Shown here one piece after another: positions 11,389 to 21,831 of a DNA stretch of 64,000 bases. The DNA is from Basidiobolus meristosporus CBS 931.73 (lineage: Eukaryota; Basidiobolomycota; Basidiobolomycetes; Basidiobolales; Basidiobolaceae): assembly GCA_002104905.1 (NCBI GenBank), contig MCFE01000393.1, forward strand, positions 18,452 through 82,451, given 5' to 3'. Under the pieces are notes generated by a model. It was not told where the DNA came from. It was given only the letters and a program-made list of their open reading frames with translations, and searched no databases. A program made the translations under genes and the position numbers. The first letter of the stretch is position 1, and each line of letters opens with the position of its first letter.

Positions 11389-11682
11389 ACTCCAAGCCCA
11401 CTCTACCCTACCCCACCCCACTGCATCCCATGTCCTTCCGTTCCAGCCATCCACCCAATGAACCATCCTTCAATAAACATAGAACACGAACATATCCTTC
11501 TTTACCCCCTTTACTGCATACCCTCTCTTTCTTTCTCTCTCTCTCTCCCAGAAGGGAAATCTCTTTATAAACAGATAAAATACAAAATTCACCCCCGGGT
11601 CGAGTGAAATTGAATGAATAAAATGAAAGAAGGGGGGTTCTCGAGGGAATGGTGCCCGTGCTGCTTGGGTATAAACATGAGA

Positions 11683-13501
11683 TCAAAAATTTTCTAGTTG
11701 GCCAAGTGGAGTTAGTAGGTGCGTGGGACCTTGGGAAGGTTACGGACTTGGAAATACCTTTGTTGTAGTAGAACTTGGTTCCGTCTTCCTGTGGCTGGTT
11801 GAACTTGTTGCAGTAGGTGTGCAGCTGCTTGCCCAATGGCTTTGGTCCACAGAAGAACACTCCCACATCAGTGGCTGGGTGATGATGGCACAAACCACTG
11901 AAGATCTGATCAAGATTTGGTCGTCCGTAATGGGTAGGTGCGCGTAACCCAGTCAGCGCATCCTGGTATCCTTCCTCGTCGTTGATGATCACGTTGTTCA
12001 CCTCATCCTGCTTTAATCTGCCGGTCAAATAGGTGTGGATCTCGATGAACTGTTCGATATCCTCCTCTTCGATGGCCTTCAAAAGATCCTGGAACCATAC
12101 AAATGCCTGGACAGAAGAAATGTTACTTGCTCAGTCCCACATCAGAACCCTATGGAATCTCCTTTCTCACCTCTTTGTCTCTGCAAATCCAGAAGAAGTA
12201 GACCTTGCGGAGTCTGGTCGACTTCATGGGGTAATTCACTCGATACCAGATGGACTTCAGGATGGACGCGAAGGGAGTGACTCCGATACCCGCACCGACC
12301 AACACCGCCACCTCGTAATTGAACACATCTTCACTAGCGGATCCGAACGGCCCATCTACCATCACCTTGGGTAGGATCTTGTTAACGGGGGCCTTGGGAT
12401 TGATAGGATTCGGCTCCTTGGAATCCACATCGCATCCCAATCTCTTGGCGAGCTGTTTCGTGAAATTCCCGACCACGCGAATATGGACAGAAAGGTAGTC
12501 CTCCTCCGGCGCCGAGGTCAAGGTAAAAGGATGCCATTGATGCAGAGACACTTCGGGGCAGCATAGAAAGATGTACTGGCCAGCTTGTGAATGGAAATAG
12601 TCTTTCTTGATCTGGATCTCGACGACCTTCGACGGATGAAGCACCACTTTGGAGATGAATGTCCGATGGCGTCCACGCACCTCTCGCAGGACACGCTCGC
12701 AGAGGTAGATCGTTCCCGAGGCTACCCAGTACTTCCAGAAGGACCCTCCGGTACTGCAGTACGGGGGTCTGTCCGGTTTGATTAGACAAAACATGCCATG
12801 AATGGAGAACAAGCCAAAATAGATGGCGAACAGATGGTGGGAGTACCAAAACAGTTCGAAATTTCTTTTGCGAACACTCTTCAATCCGCATATGCAGATC
12901 ACCATGAGGGCAACAAGCATGACATGGCCTGTCCACCCAGGCCCAGAGACGAACGAGTACCACAGCCAGTTGTGTGCGGCGTTGGGGCCAGCAGAAGCGT
13001 AAACAAAATTGACATAATGGGCAATGGTGTGAACCCAGGTGAAAAACAGGATCGACCAGCCTGTTACCTTGTGGAAAGCAATGTTTTTGTCGAAGGGTAT
13101 GACCTTGTTCAAGGGCGTGGTACGTAGCCAAGATATAACGTTACGGCACATGGGGAATAGAATAATCCCTGTATCCACGTGCAAAGCCAGAGCGGCGGCT
13201 CTTGCGATGGGAAAGGTGATTCCGAAGGTTGCACGAGACGTTGAGAAGTTATCTCCGAAATAATAGTTGAGGAAGCCCAAACCATAAATCAGGATTTGGA
13301 CAAATATCCACAGGCAGAACCATACGTACTTCTGACCTGGATAAGCACTCGACGGTTAGAAAACGTTCTCCTGAGGGGGAGCGAAAGTGCAAAAGGCTAC
13401 TCAAGCAACTTACCATCATTAATCATCCAAATATTGACTTTCTCTCTCCATGTTGGGTTGGTCTGAATAACCGGCGGATAAGCTTGATACGGATTCAACA
13501 T
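11683..13501 (-). CDS. noxA: NADPH oxidase catalytic subunit NoxA
   Basis: Four exons (13501-13414, 13336-12171, 12106-11758, 11693-11683) encode 537 aa in phase. The ferric-reductase-like core carries heme-ligand His pairs in FHKVTGWSILFFTWVHTIAH and SHHLFAIYFGLFSIHG. FAD-binding residues are in HQWHPFTLTSAPEEDYLSVH and the NADPH site is VAVLVGAGIGVTPFASILKS. A gp91phox-type CGP motif (GVFFCGPKPLGKQLH) precedes the end. No EF hands are present, so it is NoxA/Nox1 rather than NoxC. It makes superoxide at membranes for hyphal differentiation and needs NoxR/Rac. The last exon is only 11 nt and supplies the terminal ENF of the conserved FYYNKENF; without this splice the frame runs into unrelated sequence. 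Confidence 0.94.
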
Positions 13502-14371
13502 GGTGATACTTCTCACTAGCGGAATACGAAATACTGAACAGAACTGAAAGCCCTAGAGTGGCAAATATGTTCCAGAGAAGTCAAATGAAACGAATCGTTA
13601 CTGAAATTGAACAAAAGAATTAAGGTAGAAAACGAATGGAGGTTGTCTAATTAGGGTTATGTAATAAATGGATAGAGCTTAATGGCCATGTTTTTTCACC
13701 CTGATGCACCTCTAACGGGGTCTGGCTAATTATGGTATATGAGCAATCTATTAATTAATTTTGATCTCTGATTGGGATCCAGTGCGCGACAGCTCTATTG
13801 ATCGGGTATTGTATATTTGATATTGATCAGAAAGATTGCCAGTGATCCTGAACGCCAACATGGTTGCTGAGACGCCTGGAGTTGCAGAGTCGCACTGAAT
13901 GTGGTGGAATGCGCAGAAATTTGCTGGGAAATATGGTGTAACTTCGTGGCTATTATTCTGATAACACAATGTTACTCGATACTTGCTGATGAGGTACCTT
14001 CGGTTGCAGGCTGGCTATTGTTCGCCAGCTGAATCTAGAATCTCTTTTGGAGTCTAGAGGGTCTACTGAGCACCGTAGTCGGGCCATGTAACGTAGCACG
14101 CAACTATCATCCAAGATCTACTGCTCATGTGTCAAGTGCTTTCTTGATGCATAAGTAGCCCTTGCAACTGTGTCTCTATCATGGCAAGATGCTACCAGTC
14201 TGCTCGCTTTAAGATCCTTGTGAAGATTGTTTTGGTCTCCATAAACGGATATGTTTGTTGAATGGTTGGACTAATCTGTGAATGATGTGATTCACCGAAG
14301 AAAATCGAACTGAATGGATCTTTAATCAATTTTAAACTAGAGCACGGTAGATAGTGCTTCTTTGATCAGCT
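13502..14371. other. Divergent noxA / pICln intergenic region
   Basis: This 870-base region contains the promoters of noxA (-) and the pICln gene (+). A TTCTGATAA (13956-13964) is an 8/9 match to the SreA-type GATA site, about 455 bp from the noxA start. No coding sequence, RNA gene or repeat was recognised. Confidence 0.4.
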
Positions 14372-15070
14372 ATGATATACACCATCCTTCAGACTGCACC
14401 AGCCTTCAGGGCCAGAGGATCTAGTGATCTTGAAAAACCTGTACTTCGTTTCCAGCTTTCGAACGTGGCGGTGGAGCTCATAAATTCAGAGGTTACTTTT
14501 GAGAAGGGAACTGTCTATGTAACCGACAAGTACGTAACCAGAGACGGGACGACGAGAGCCATAGCGTGTCTACTTACTTTGAGCTACTAGAGATTTGTAC
14601 TTTTATTCCGTGAAAAGCCAGTCCGGTTTTGTCATCAACCATTCCAGCATCGTACTCCAAACGCTATCTCGCCAAGATGCTAGCGGCCCGTGTGTTTACC
14701 TCCAACTAAGTAATGACTCTACCAAACTGAATGAGGAAACACCTGAAGTCCATTGCGAGATCCGGTTTGCCCCTGACAACCTTGATTACCGTACGTTAAA
14801 GCCTATCCCCCATTTTGAATTTTCTTGCATATGTCTGACGCTTTCTTTTAGTTGACGATCTGTCGTTGGCTATTGCGGACTGTGCCCCTCAACCAGAGGG
14901 TATTGATGACTGGACACCGGAGGAGTTGGATAAGGAAGAGCTATTGGAAGCGGCGAAGGTAGGCCAGCAATATTGATTGACACCCTGGTAATTACACACA
15001 ACTAACGAGTTGATAGGCTTCTCGAGAATATCTTGATTCCATTTTGATTCCTGCACCAAAGAAAGATTAG
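14372..15070 (+). CDS. Methylosome chloride-conductance protein pICln homologue
   Basis: Four exons (14372-14529, 14591-14790, 14852-14958, 15017-15070) give 172 aa. The pICln PH-like fold is recognisable in FEKGTVYVTDKDLYFYS, GFVINHSSIVLQTLSRQ, GPCVYLQL, and EVHCEIRFAPDN, followed by an acidic region (DDWTPEELDKEELLEAAK). pICln is a chaperone that captures Sm proteins, together with the PRMT5 methylosome, during snRNP assembly. The protein is shorter than the animal homologue, with a reduced acidic C-terminus ending in LIPAPKKD. The identification rests on motif order, not on a search. Confidence 0.82.
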
Positions 15071-15252
15071 CATAGGATGGCAGTGTTCGTTTATTGCTTG
15101 AAATGAGTCTATATGCAGTCTATATCCAGTAAACAATGATGGTCTATAAATACTCGAGTTTTGTTGCCACCAAAAGGATTAAGTGTCAGGAATTGATTTG
15201 CCGAGGGTGACGTGAGCGCAAGATTAGTGGTGAGGGAAGATGCCACGGAACG

Positions 15253-15260
15253 TATATAAA
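15253..15260 (+). promoter_or_regulatory. TATA box of small ORF 1
   Basis: TATATAAA lies 43 nt before the ATG at 15303, a normal fungal TATA-to-start distance. It also argues against using the upstream in-frame ATG at 15240. Confidence 0.55.
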
Positions 15261-15302
15261 GGTGCGGGGGAAGCGCTAGAGGATAAAGCGACCACAAGCA
15301 TC

Positions 15303-15524
15303 ATGAAGACCCGTTCCAAGACACGCAACTCGATCTCCAACAATCCGGACAACTCCTCGATGATCTCGGACCCATCTGCGCCCAAGAGTGGTCAACAGCG
15401 ACAAGGAAAGTCCAAGATTGAGCGAGAGGACCAGACGCAGCAAAATCAGCCACATCCCACCATGACCAACGAGATCTTTGATGCCCCTGTTGAGGGGGAA
15501 TTCTTGAAGTCTAGCTATCAATAA
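15303..15524 (+). CDS. Small hydrophilic hypothetical protein 1 (73 aa)
   Basis: The ORF starts MKTRSKTRNSISNN and ends EGEFLKSSYQ. It is rich in Ser, Asn, Gln, Lys and Arg, has no hydrophobic segment, and is probably disordered. No family was recognised. Support for it being real is the TATA box at the right distance, a CpG-containing composition like neighbouring genes, and a second similarly organised small ORF about 280 bp downstream. A frame also exists upstream to 15240, but that ATG is at or before the expected transcription start. Confidence 0.45.
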   Translation: MKTRSKTRNSISNNPDNSSMISDPSAPKSGQQRQGKSKIEREDQTQQNQPHPTMTNEIFDAPVEGEFLKSSYQ

Positions 15525-15750
15525 CTTGAAAATGTACAGAACCGCTGAATAAATTCGTTACACACCTCTACCGGTTAGCATCTACCATTAATGGTTATAT
15601 TGGCATTACGCATCCCTGCACACCACACACCAGCAGCGACCAAGCGTTCTGAGGAAAGCGCACCTGAGACATACCCTGCTTTTTGCAGTCAATCATGTCC
15701 ACTTACGGCACTGCTGTAATATTGATTTCACGGCTTCCGTTCCAGAGAGA

Positions 15751-15758
15751 TATAAAAG
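15751..15758 (+). promoter_or_regulatory. TATA box of small ORF 2
   Basis: TATAAAAG lies 50 nt upstream of the ATG at 15808. Confidence 0.5.
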
Positions 15759-15807
15759 CCTGATTACCACCGTTTCCCAGTCACATCTCCTCGCAACGTT
15801 GTTAATC

Positions 15808-15990
15808 ATGGAAGTTCCCAAGCAGACCAGCTCCGATTCCCCTGGTAACACTCAACAAGTCGATGCCGTCTCGACTACTTACGATAGCAGACCAGCGTCC
15901 GACTCGGGACAAATCTCCGAAATGGAGTATATCAAAGCGAGTGTCAATTGTGTTGTTCATGATACCAATAATGTGATTCATCACCACTAA
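15808..15990 (+). CDS. Small hypothetical protein 2 (60 aa)
   Basis: The frame begins MEVPKQTSSDSPG and ends DTNNVIHHH. It is Ser/Thr/Asp-rich, hydrophilic and probably unstructured, with no recognised family. Like small ORF 1 it follows a clean TATA box at about 50 nt, and the two genes are co-oriented between pICln and IST1. An in-frame ATG at 15799 would add only three residues. It might be a short stress- or stage-induced protein, but nothing in the sequence shows a function. Confidence 0.4.
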   Translation: MEVPKQTSSDSPGNTQQVDAVSTTYDSRPASDSGQISEMEYIKASVNCVVHDTNNVIHHH

Positions 15991-16186
15991 GCCCACAAGA
16001 TGAAATAAATGCTTGATCAACCTAGAATCCATGATGCCTAAGTTAAGCCATTAAATAGCGAGCATTAGCACTCGAGATATCACGAGATTTCCCAAAACCG
16101 GGCGAGTAATCCATATTTCAACCTCAGTCCTCACGTCTCCTTTATATCATTGTACCACTAAAGGTTAACCGAGCAACAATACCAAC

Positions 16187-17358
16187 ATGCCCTCCGCCTT
16201 CAGTGCCGTTCGTTTGAAGGTTCAGCTTAAGCTCACAGTGAATCGACTCAAGATGTTGCAGGCGAAAAAGAAATCGCTCAACAACAAGATACGTAAAGAA
16301 TTGGCTTTGCTTCTTGAGGCAGGAAAAGAGGAGAGCGCCAAAATCAGAGTACCATAGACCTTTGCATACGTTCGAGAAGCTTTCTACGGCTTATTAATCT
16401 CCATCTCGGTCGTAGGTTGAACGGGTGATTTTGGAAGATTTCCATACCGAAGCATTGGAGATTCTGGAGCTGTATTGCGAGTTATTGCTAGCCAGATTCG
16501 GTTATATCGAGCAAATCAGGTATGTTTTCTCGGGTCGTTTTGTTCTCTCCTCTTCTCATCTGGCCGATACCACTTAGCCAGTGCGATCCCGCCATTCTCG
16601 AAGCTGTGCATACAATCATCTATGCCGGGACACGTATATCAGAAGTCAAGGAATTTCTTTCCGTACGTTTCGAGTGCTACTAACATCGTCACAGCATGCA
16701 CTAACTTGAGTAATTGGTTAGATACGTGACCAATTTGCAGCCAAGTACGGCCGGGAATTTGTCCTTGGGGCTCTGGACAACAGAGATAATACTGTGAACC
16801 CAAGGGTTAGTGTAGAATATTCGTTACCACTCCTTTTTATTGTTGAGCTCACTGTGCTATATTGGTGTACAGATCATCCACAAGCTGCAAGTCCATACCC
16901 CTGAGCCTTTCCTGGTAAACCAGTACCTGTTGGATATAGCCAAGGCATACAACGTCGATTGGAAGCCTGACAACGAAAGCTTGGTAAGTGAGAGCCCCCT
17001 CTGAAGTGTATTCATAAGTGTTCTTTAATCGAGCCCCAAACTCAGGTATCCGATTTGATCAGTAACTCTGAGGATCTTCTTCACGATATGCCCGCCCTTG
17101 CAACCTCACAGATCGAAGAGCCACAGGAGTCCAAGAACCAGGTACCCCACATCATTTAGAATCCCCACCTCCAAGGGTAGTGTTAGTAACCCGTTTGCTC
17201 AGGAAAGCAGCGAGTCAGAGCTTCCCCATGAATTTCCTCATACACCCGCTAATCACCCAAAGGCTGACACCCACACCAAACCCAATCCCGAGAACTCAGG
17301 ATTGCCTGACTTTGATGAGCTGACCCGTCGCTTCGAGGCTTTGAAGAAGAGGAACTAA
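16187..17358 (+). CDS. ist1: ESCRT-III-like protein IST1
   Basis: Seven exons (16187-16348, 16416-16519, 16578-16662, 16722-16805, 16873-16983, 17046-17141, 17203-17358) encode 265 aa, all in phase. The N-terminal Ist1 helical bundle is clear: LKVQLKLTVNRLKMLQAKKK, NNKIRKELALLLEAGKEESA, VERVILEDFHTEALEILELY-CELLLARFG, and RDQFAAKYGREFV. IST1 binds Did2/CHMP1 and Vps4 and controls endosomal sorting and membrane scission. The extreme C-terminus LPDFDELTRRFEALKKRN is a MIT-interacting motif of the kind that recruits Vps4. A Pro/Ser/Glu-rich disordered linker separates the two. Confidence 0.9.
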
Positions 17359-17524
17359 TCTAGACTTCACCCGCATCATCAATAGCTTGTTTCCTTTGTA
17401 AATACTGAATTTACATCCATCACTCTCACTTTTCCCCAATCTCAAGGAACTGGAGCGATGATTGAAAGTAAATCCAAGAAGAACGAGATATCAATCGAAA
17501 TTGAGTTTATTTTCTTTTGGATGT

Positions 17525-18562
17525 CTACAATAAAAATGGGATGATACACCACCGGTCAACGGGGAATTCCTCGAGATGATTCGAATACCACCGCCTTGGT
17601 TGAAGACAAAGTTAGCAAGGGCGTAGTAATAATCATGGGGATTCGTAAACTCTAACCTGGTCTGCACGCTTCTAGAGGCCATGCTTGCGCTTATAAGGAG
17701 GACCACCGAGAAAACCAAGGTGGTTCTGGCGATCATTGCAAATCCAAACCAAGCGAAGCATTCGAAGCAATAGTGTGGGCAGACTACCCAGCGAAACCAA
17801 CCTCGCTTGGGGACTCGATAGCTTCGCAACACGTTGTATTTACCTTTTCTAGGCCGTAGCTCCATGAGAAGCGAGTGGTGCCATAAGTTCCCCAGCCAGC
17901 TGTACATGATCAATGGTATGGGACATAGCAACTCACTTGGGCCGATCTTTCTAGGATTGCTGAGGACGGAGTAGCAGCAAGTGACTGATATAATCGAATG
18001 GTACAAAATCAAATACATCATTGAGAACTGGCAAAGGTTCCCCGCATATCTAACAAGAGCCGAGCAATGTTAGCCTGTGGGTCGCTCGTGAAAACCCCCC
18101 CCGACCATTCTCACTTTACCTATGTAGAAACAAGCATTCCAACGTACGTTTGACATATTGTGCAAACAAAAATCCAAAGGTGGCCAGGTGATAGGAATCC
18201 CGCCAGTTGCCGTATTTGATGTACAGTAGGAGGACGAGTACGGCGGGCACGAAATGGGCCGTGAACATTCCCGCCCTGGTGGTGACGGCGAGGTGGTGGA
18301 AATAGGTCTTTCGAAATTTCCCGTAGGGTGCGTGGAACTGGGAAAGAGAGTATGACAATGCTTAGTTAATATCCTGCAACCCACGGAGCCTATCGCGAAA
18401 GGTAAATGAAGAGTGGAAGAGGGAGCACTTTCAATGGAAACCCGAAGGAGTACCTCTTACATCTTTTACAATACCGTACCGTACCTTTCCTGTTCCTTCC
18501 AAGTATATGATGATCCCAGTCAGGAGAATATACATGATGGTAAGCGCATCTTGAAAGCTCAT
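17525..18562 (-). CDS. 3-oxo-5-alpha-steroid 4-dehydrogenase (SRD5A) family membrane reductase
   Basis: Exons 18562-18485, 18337-18120, 18049-17657 and 17594-17525 give 252 aa with consistent phases. The family C-terminal domain is visible: YVKRTLECLFLHRYAG, YRVPKRGWFRWVVCPHYCFE, and WYSNHLEEFPVDRWCIIPFL near the end. There are several hydrophobic segments. Members reduce double bonds of steroids, polyprenols (DFG10/SRD5A3) or trans-enoyl-CoA (TSC13) with NADPH in the ER. The CPHY motif leans toward the steroid/polyprenol branch, but TSC13-like activity cannot be excluded. The first exon (MSFQDALTIMYILLTG) is a short membrane segment. Confidence 0.8.
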
Positions 18563-18973
18563 CCCTCTGAGAGCAGTAAGGCTGGGGTAAGAGGGAAGAT
18601 TGGCTATTCAGGTGGCTTCCCAACTCTTTTGGACTCTAGATTGAGGCTCTTAGTTCCAAGAAAAGTGGGCAGGGAGTAGAGCTAGAGCCGGTAATCAGAA
18701 GAATCCCAAGAACTAGTATCCGCACGGTGAGTGTATAGATATCAATTTCCGTTGCAAAAGGGAACAAGCAGAGGTAACATCCCAAGTCAGGGATTGTTAA
18801 AACGTGTGACTTGTGTAGAGGTTAGGGATAATGAAAGTGAGAAAAATCGGATGCTACTATTCATGGATCCATTTCTAGTAGGAGGCAGGCGCCAGTATTC
18901 ATCAGTGGGATGTAACAATTCCTTTCCTAGTCACGATACAAGCAGCTACATCATTCCAGCAATGATGGAAGGC

Positions 18974-19024
18974 TAGGATTAGGGGGAGGGTTAGGGTTGG
19001 GCCCAGGGGTAGATGAGGGTTTAG
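18974..19024 (+). repeat. Interstitial telomere-like repeat block 1
   Basis: Degenerate TTAGGG units (GGATTAGGGGGAGGGTTAGG, then a G-rich tail) occur far from any visible chromosome end. Confidence 0.6.
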
Positions 19025-19092
19025 AGCATTACTGTGACATGATTGTCAGCTACCTACTCCAGATTCACTATGCGAAATGGTCCAATTGATGA

Positions 19093-19121
19093 CCCTAGGG
19101 TTAGGGTTAGGGTTGGGGTTA
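19093..19121 (+). repeat. Interstitial telomere-like repeat block 2
   Basis: About four TTAGGG units in tandem (CTAGGGTTAGGGTTAGGG, then TTGGGGTTAG) lie 70 bases after block 1, in the same orientation. Confidence 0.7.
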
Positions 19122-19290
19122 GTTCAGAAATACATAATGTGTCACAAGCAACATACATCAAAAATCCCATTTGATTGGACAAGAACATTTGATTCTTGCT
19201 ACTCCTAACCCTCAAAATTCCCTTCAGCGAGAATCGATAAGAAGCTATTCCTTGTACTGGTTCAGTTTTTTCTTTCTATTTGTGATAACC

Positions 19291-21529
19291 ATGCGTCCGG
19301 AGAACCATAGCTTTCCACCTAACAGAGCAAGAGCTTACAACAATAGACAAAGAGACAATCTGACTGGCCCTAATAGTGAGGCGATTGGTGCAAGACAACC
19401 TAGGTTTAATAACGACCACCCCAACCAATACAATCGTCACAACAGAGGCTATAGCCGGCCGAACCCCTTTCCATACAACAATCAACGTGGAAGAGGACGT
19501 TACGTCCCCAATCACTTCCAACATAGAGATGTCGATGCAAACAAGGTAGCTAATTGATATGAATCTTCAAAAGAGATCCTTCCTTCTCCACATTACTGGT
19601 GCTACAAAGCAGACCTATTTTTCGAGAAACTTCTTTGAGGCAAACTTTGACCGTGCTTCTCGAAAACCCGAGTCGAGTTTGGGTTTTTGTTAAAAGATGG
19701 AGTGCCCGTGTACTTCTGGTGCACATGTGCTTAGTCTTTGGACTTTAGAAAGAATTTCTGGAAATCTCTACTCTCCCATCAACTTGTTTATCAAACTCAC
19801 CGTAAGTTTACCTTTTCAAGACGAAGCAACCTGATCGGGAGTTCAATGGATACCGTCGTGGACGGAATCCTCCAAGATATCGAGGAAACCAGCGCCCACA
19901 TTATCACTCGACGAACAATAGGCATGTTGACCAACCTTCACTCCTTCTTAAGTAGGCACTGGCCCACTCCGATGTTCGGGATTTTTTGTTAATTCCGACA
20001 TGATATTCTAGGAGAAAGGATGTCAATGTAAACCCCTCAGATAGCAAAGAGAATCCACCTTGCGGGGATGAGTTGGTGGAGCAAACTGAGTCCTCCAACT
20101 CCAAAGAGCCCACAAAAGAGGACACTCCTGTAAATACCGACCACGGGGCCCAGGAAGGTAAAGAGATAAGTACCCCACAGGAGGAGGAGACCCAGGTAGA
20201 TGAGAACGAGCATGAGAATGAGAATGAGAATGAGAGTGAGAACGAGAACGATAACGAGAATAAGAATGGGCCGGATAATAAGCAGCCCACGGAGGAAGCT
20301 TATTCAAGCATGCTAGCTCCAACATACGACGAGCCTGAGGACGTCATTTCTTTTCACGCCGACGAAGAAGACGAGATGTTGTTATTTTCAGAGGAATCAG
20401 AGGACGAGCAAGAAAAGAGTAGCTTACACACGCCATCCAATACCAATTCCTATCCCGCCGAAGCTGACAAAGCCTCGACAACAAAGGTGGTTAATGATAT
20501 AGAGGACACACAAACAGCAGATCACGAGCCTAGATCCCCGACCAAAGACGAGCGGAAAGAGGAGAAACCGAATACGGAACCCAGCGAAGAGGATTCTGGC
20601 GTCAAACGCTCCTCAAGCCACGACTCTAACCATTCTCACAAGAGATCACGAACCGCTTCACCCGCCCTACGGCCGTGGACCAAAGCCTACACGAGCAAGG
20701 GGGAGCTGTATTTCTACAACCCAGAAACGAACGAGAGCCGTTGGACATTCCCAACGGATCAAGATAGAAAAGACATCAAGCGGGAGGCTCCTCGTGATTA
20801 CGATAGAAGACCCGTCAGAGATCAGGAGCGCAAGCATAGCGGTGATCGCACATCGGATTTCCCCCGGAATCCCCCTCGAAAGGACGAGAAAGGTAAATTT
20901 TCTGATACAAAAGCTCCAACCAATTCGTCCGACCGAACAGCGTCTAAGATCGTGTATTCCGATTTTTGGCCAAGCAGCCAACTCCCGCGACGACAGATAC
21001 GCATACAATCAACCTGAACGTCGCCAGGATGCTTACAATCAATCTGAACGTCGCCAAGATGCTTACAACCAACCTGAACGTCGCCAAGACGTGTACCGCT
21101 CCACACAACCGCCTTCCTTAGCCTACACTGAGCGTTCTACCGGTATTGTTGCGATCGCACGGATTTTTTGCTGACTAGTACTTATATCCCGTCTCGTTAT
21201 CACAAGATCGCCCCTACCACCAAAGAGCCCCCAGACAACCGCCAAGGCAATATTCGCCCGACCGTCGCCTTCCCGATCGTGAGTACTCACGCTCGTCCAA
21301 TAGAATGCCTGAGGCCCAGCAGCTGCCCAGGAGCATGTACAATCCCCGAGAGAGTAGAGGGCGGCCGGATTTTGATGAGCACCGGGAATCATACCTTCAT
21401 CCTTCAGTAAGAAGGGATTTCTACGGTCGGCCCCAGTATCCTCGGATGGACAGACCAGACACAGCGAGACACAACGAGCCGCAGAGTTGGCGGTATGGGT
21501 CCAGAGTTGAAAGAGATCGCAGGAGATAG
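19291..21529 (+). CDS. WW-domain, Arg-rich nuclear protein (probable RNA-processing factor)
   Basis: The model uses exons 19291-19545, 19821-19951, 20012-20892, 20978-21142 and 21207-21529 and gives 584 aa in phase. The 275-nt first intron might hide another exon. The N-terminus is Asn/Arg/Gly-rich (NNQRGRGRYVP, YRRGRNPPRYRGNQRPHYH), like an RGG region. Next is an acidic stretch with Glu-Asn repeats (20202-20270). The single WW domain is LRPWTKAYTSKGELYFYNPE followed by ESRWTFP, preceded by a KRSSSHDSNHSHKRSRTAS segment. The C-terminus is Arg/Asp/Tyr-rich with three 10-residue repeats. WW plus RS/RD composition suggests coupling of transcription or splicing to RNA polymerase II, but no specific orthologue was identified. 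Confidence 0.7.
21001..21090 (+). repeat. Three tandem 30-bp coding repeats
   Basis: Three 30-bp units, differing at a few positions, encode AYNQPERRQD, AYNQSERRQD and AYNQPERRQD within the WW-domain protein. Confidence 0.9.
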
Positions 21530-21831
21530 CTGGTGAGAGGCATTGTAAGCAGTTCCTTTCCAAAACACTTACTAATCCCCTGCCAGGCTTAGTCTCGACC
21601 TTACTTTGTTATATATAACACGCAACGCATCTTCTCATTCCACGCCTTCCGTATATATAATCTTTGTTGATTGCTTTCAGTAGGATACGTTTGTCATAGT
21701 CATCCATTGCTTCCATTTGAAAAGATCCACGAATAAAACTTTTCCAACGCCACGTTCGATCGCTCACATGATATTCCTCGATTCCTCCTTCTTAGGGAGT
21801 TCCGCAACCATTGTTCACCTGTACCTTAGTA
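21530..21831. other. Intergenic, WW gene to RING-like gene
   Basis: This AT-rich stretch of 302 bases contains the 3' end of the WW gene and the promoter of the small RING-like gene. A TATATATAA string near 21651-21660 is the only notable element. Confidence 0.4.

Larger units (their letters stand above)
18563..19290. other. Intergenic with promoters of the SRD5A-family and WW genes
   Basis: This 728-base divergent region separates the SRD5A-type reductase (-) from the WW-domain gene (+). Its main content is two blocks of TTAGGG-like repeats, listed separately. ORFs here are short and unsupported. Confidence 0.5.

Noticed and set aside
11408-11757. Long C-terminal frame after noxA exon 3
   Set aside because: Splicing to the 11-nt exon yields the conserved FYYNKENF end, so this frame is intron and 3' flank.
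19553-19820. Extra exon(s) in the WW gene (PHYWCYKADLFF... or RSFLLHITGATK...)
   Set aside because: Neither candidate could be joined to both flanks in phase with credible splice sites, while direct splicing 19545 to 19821 is in phase. Kept as an uncertainty.
20950-20977. A frameshift or 23-nt intron in the WW-domain gene
   Set aside because: An 85-nt intron (20893-20977) with a good GTAAAT donor explains the frame change.
21001-21090. CRISPR-like short repeats
   Set aside because: Three contiguous 30-bp units without spacers, in frame inside a eukaryotic protein-coding gene.
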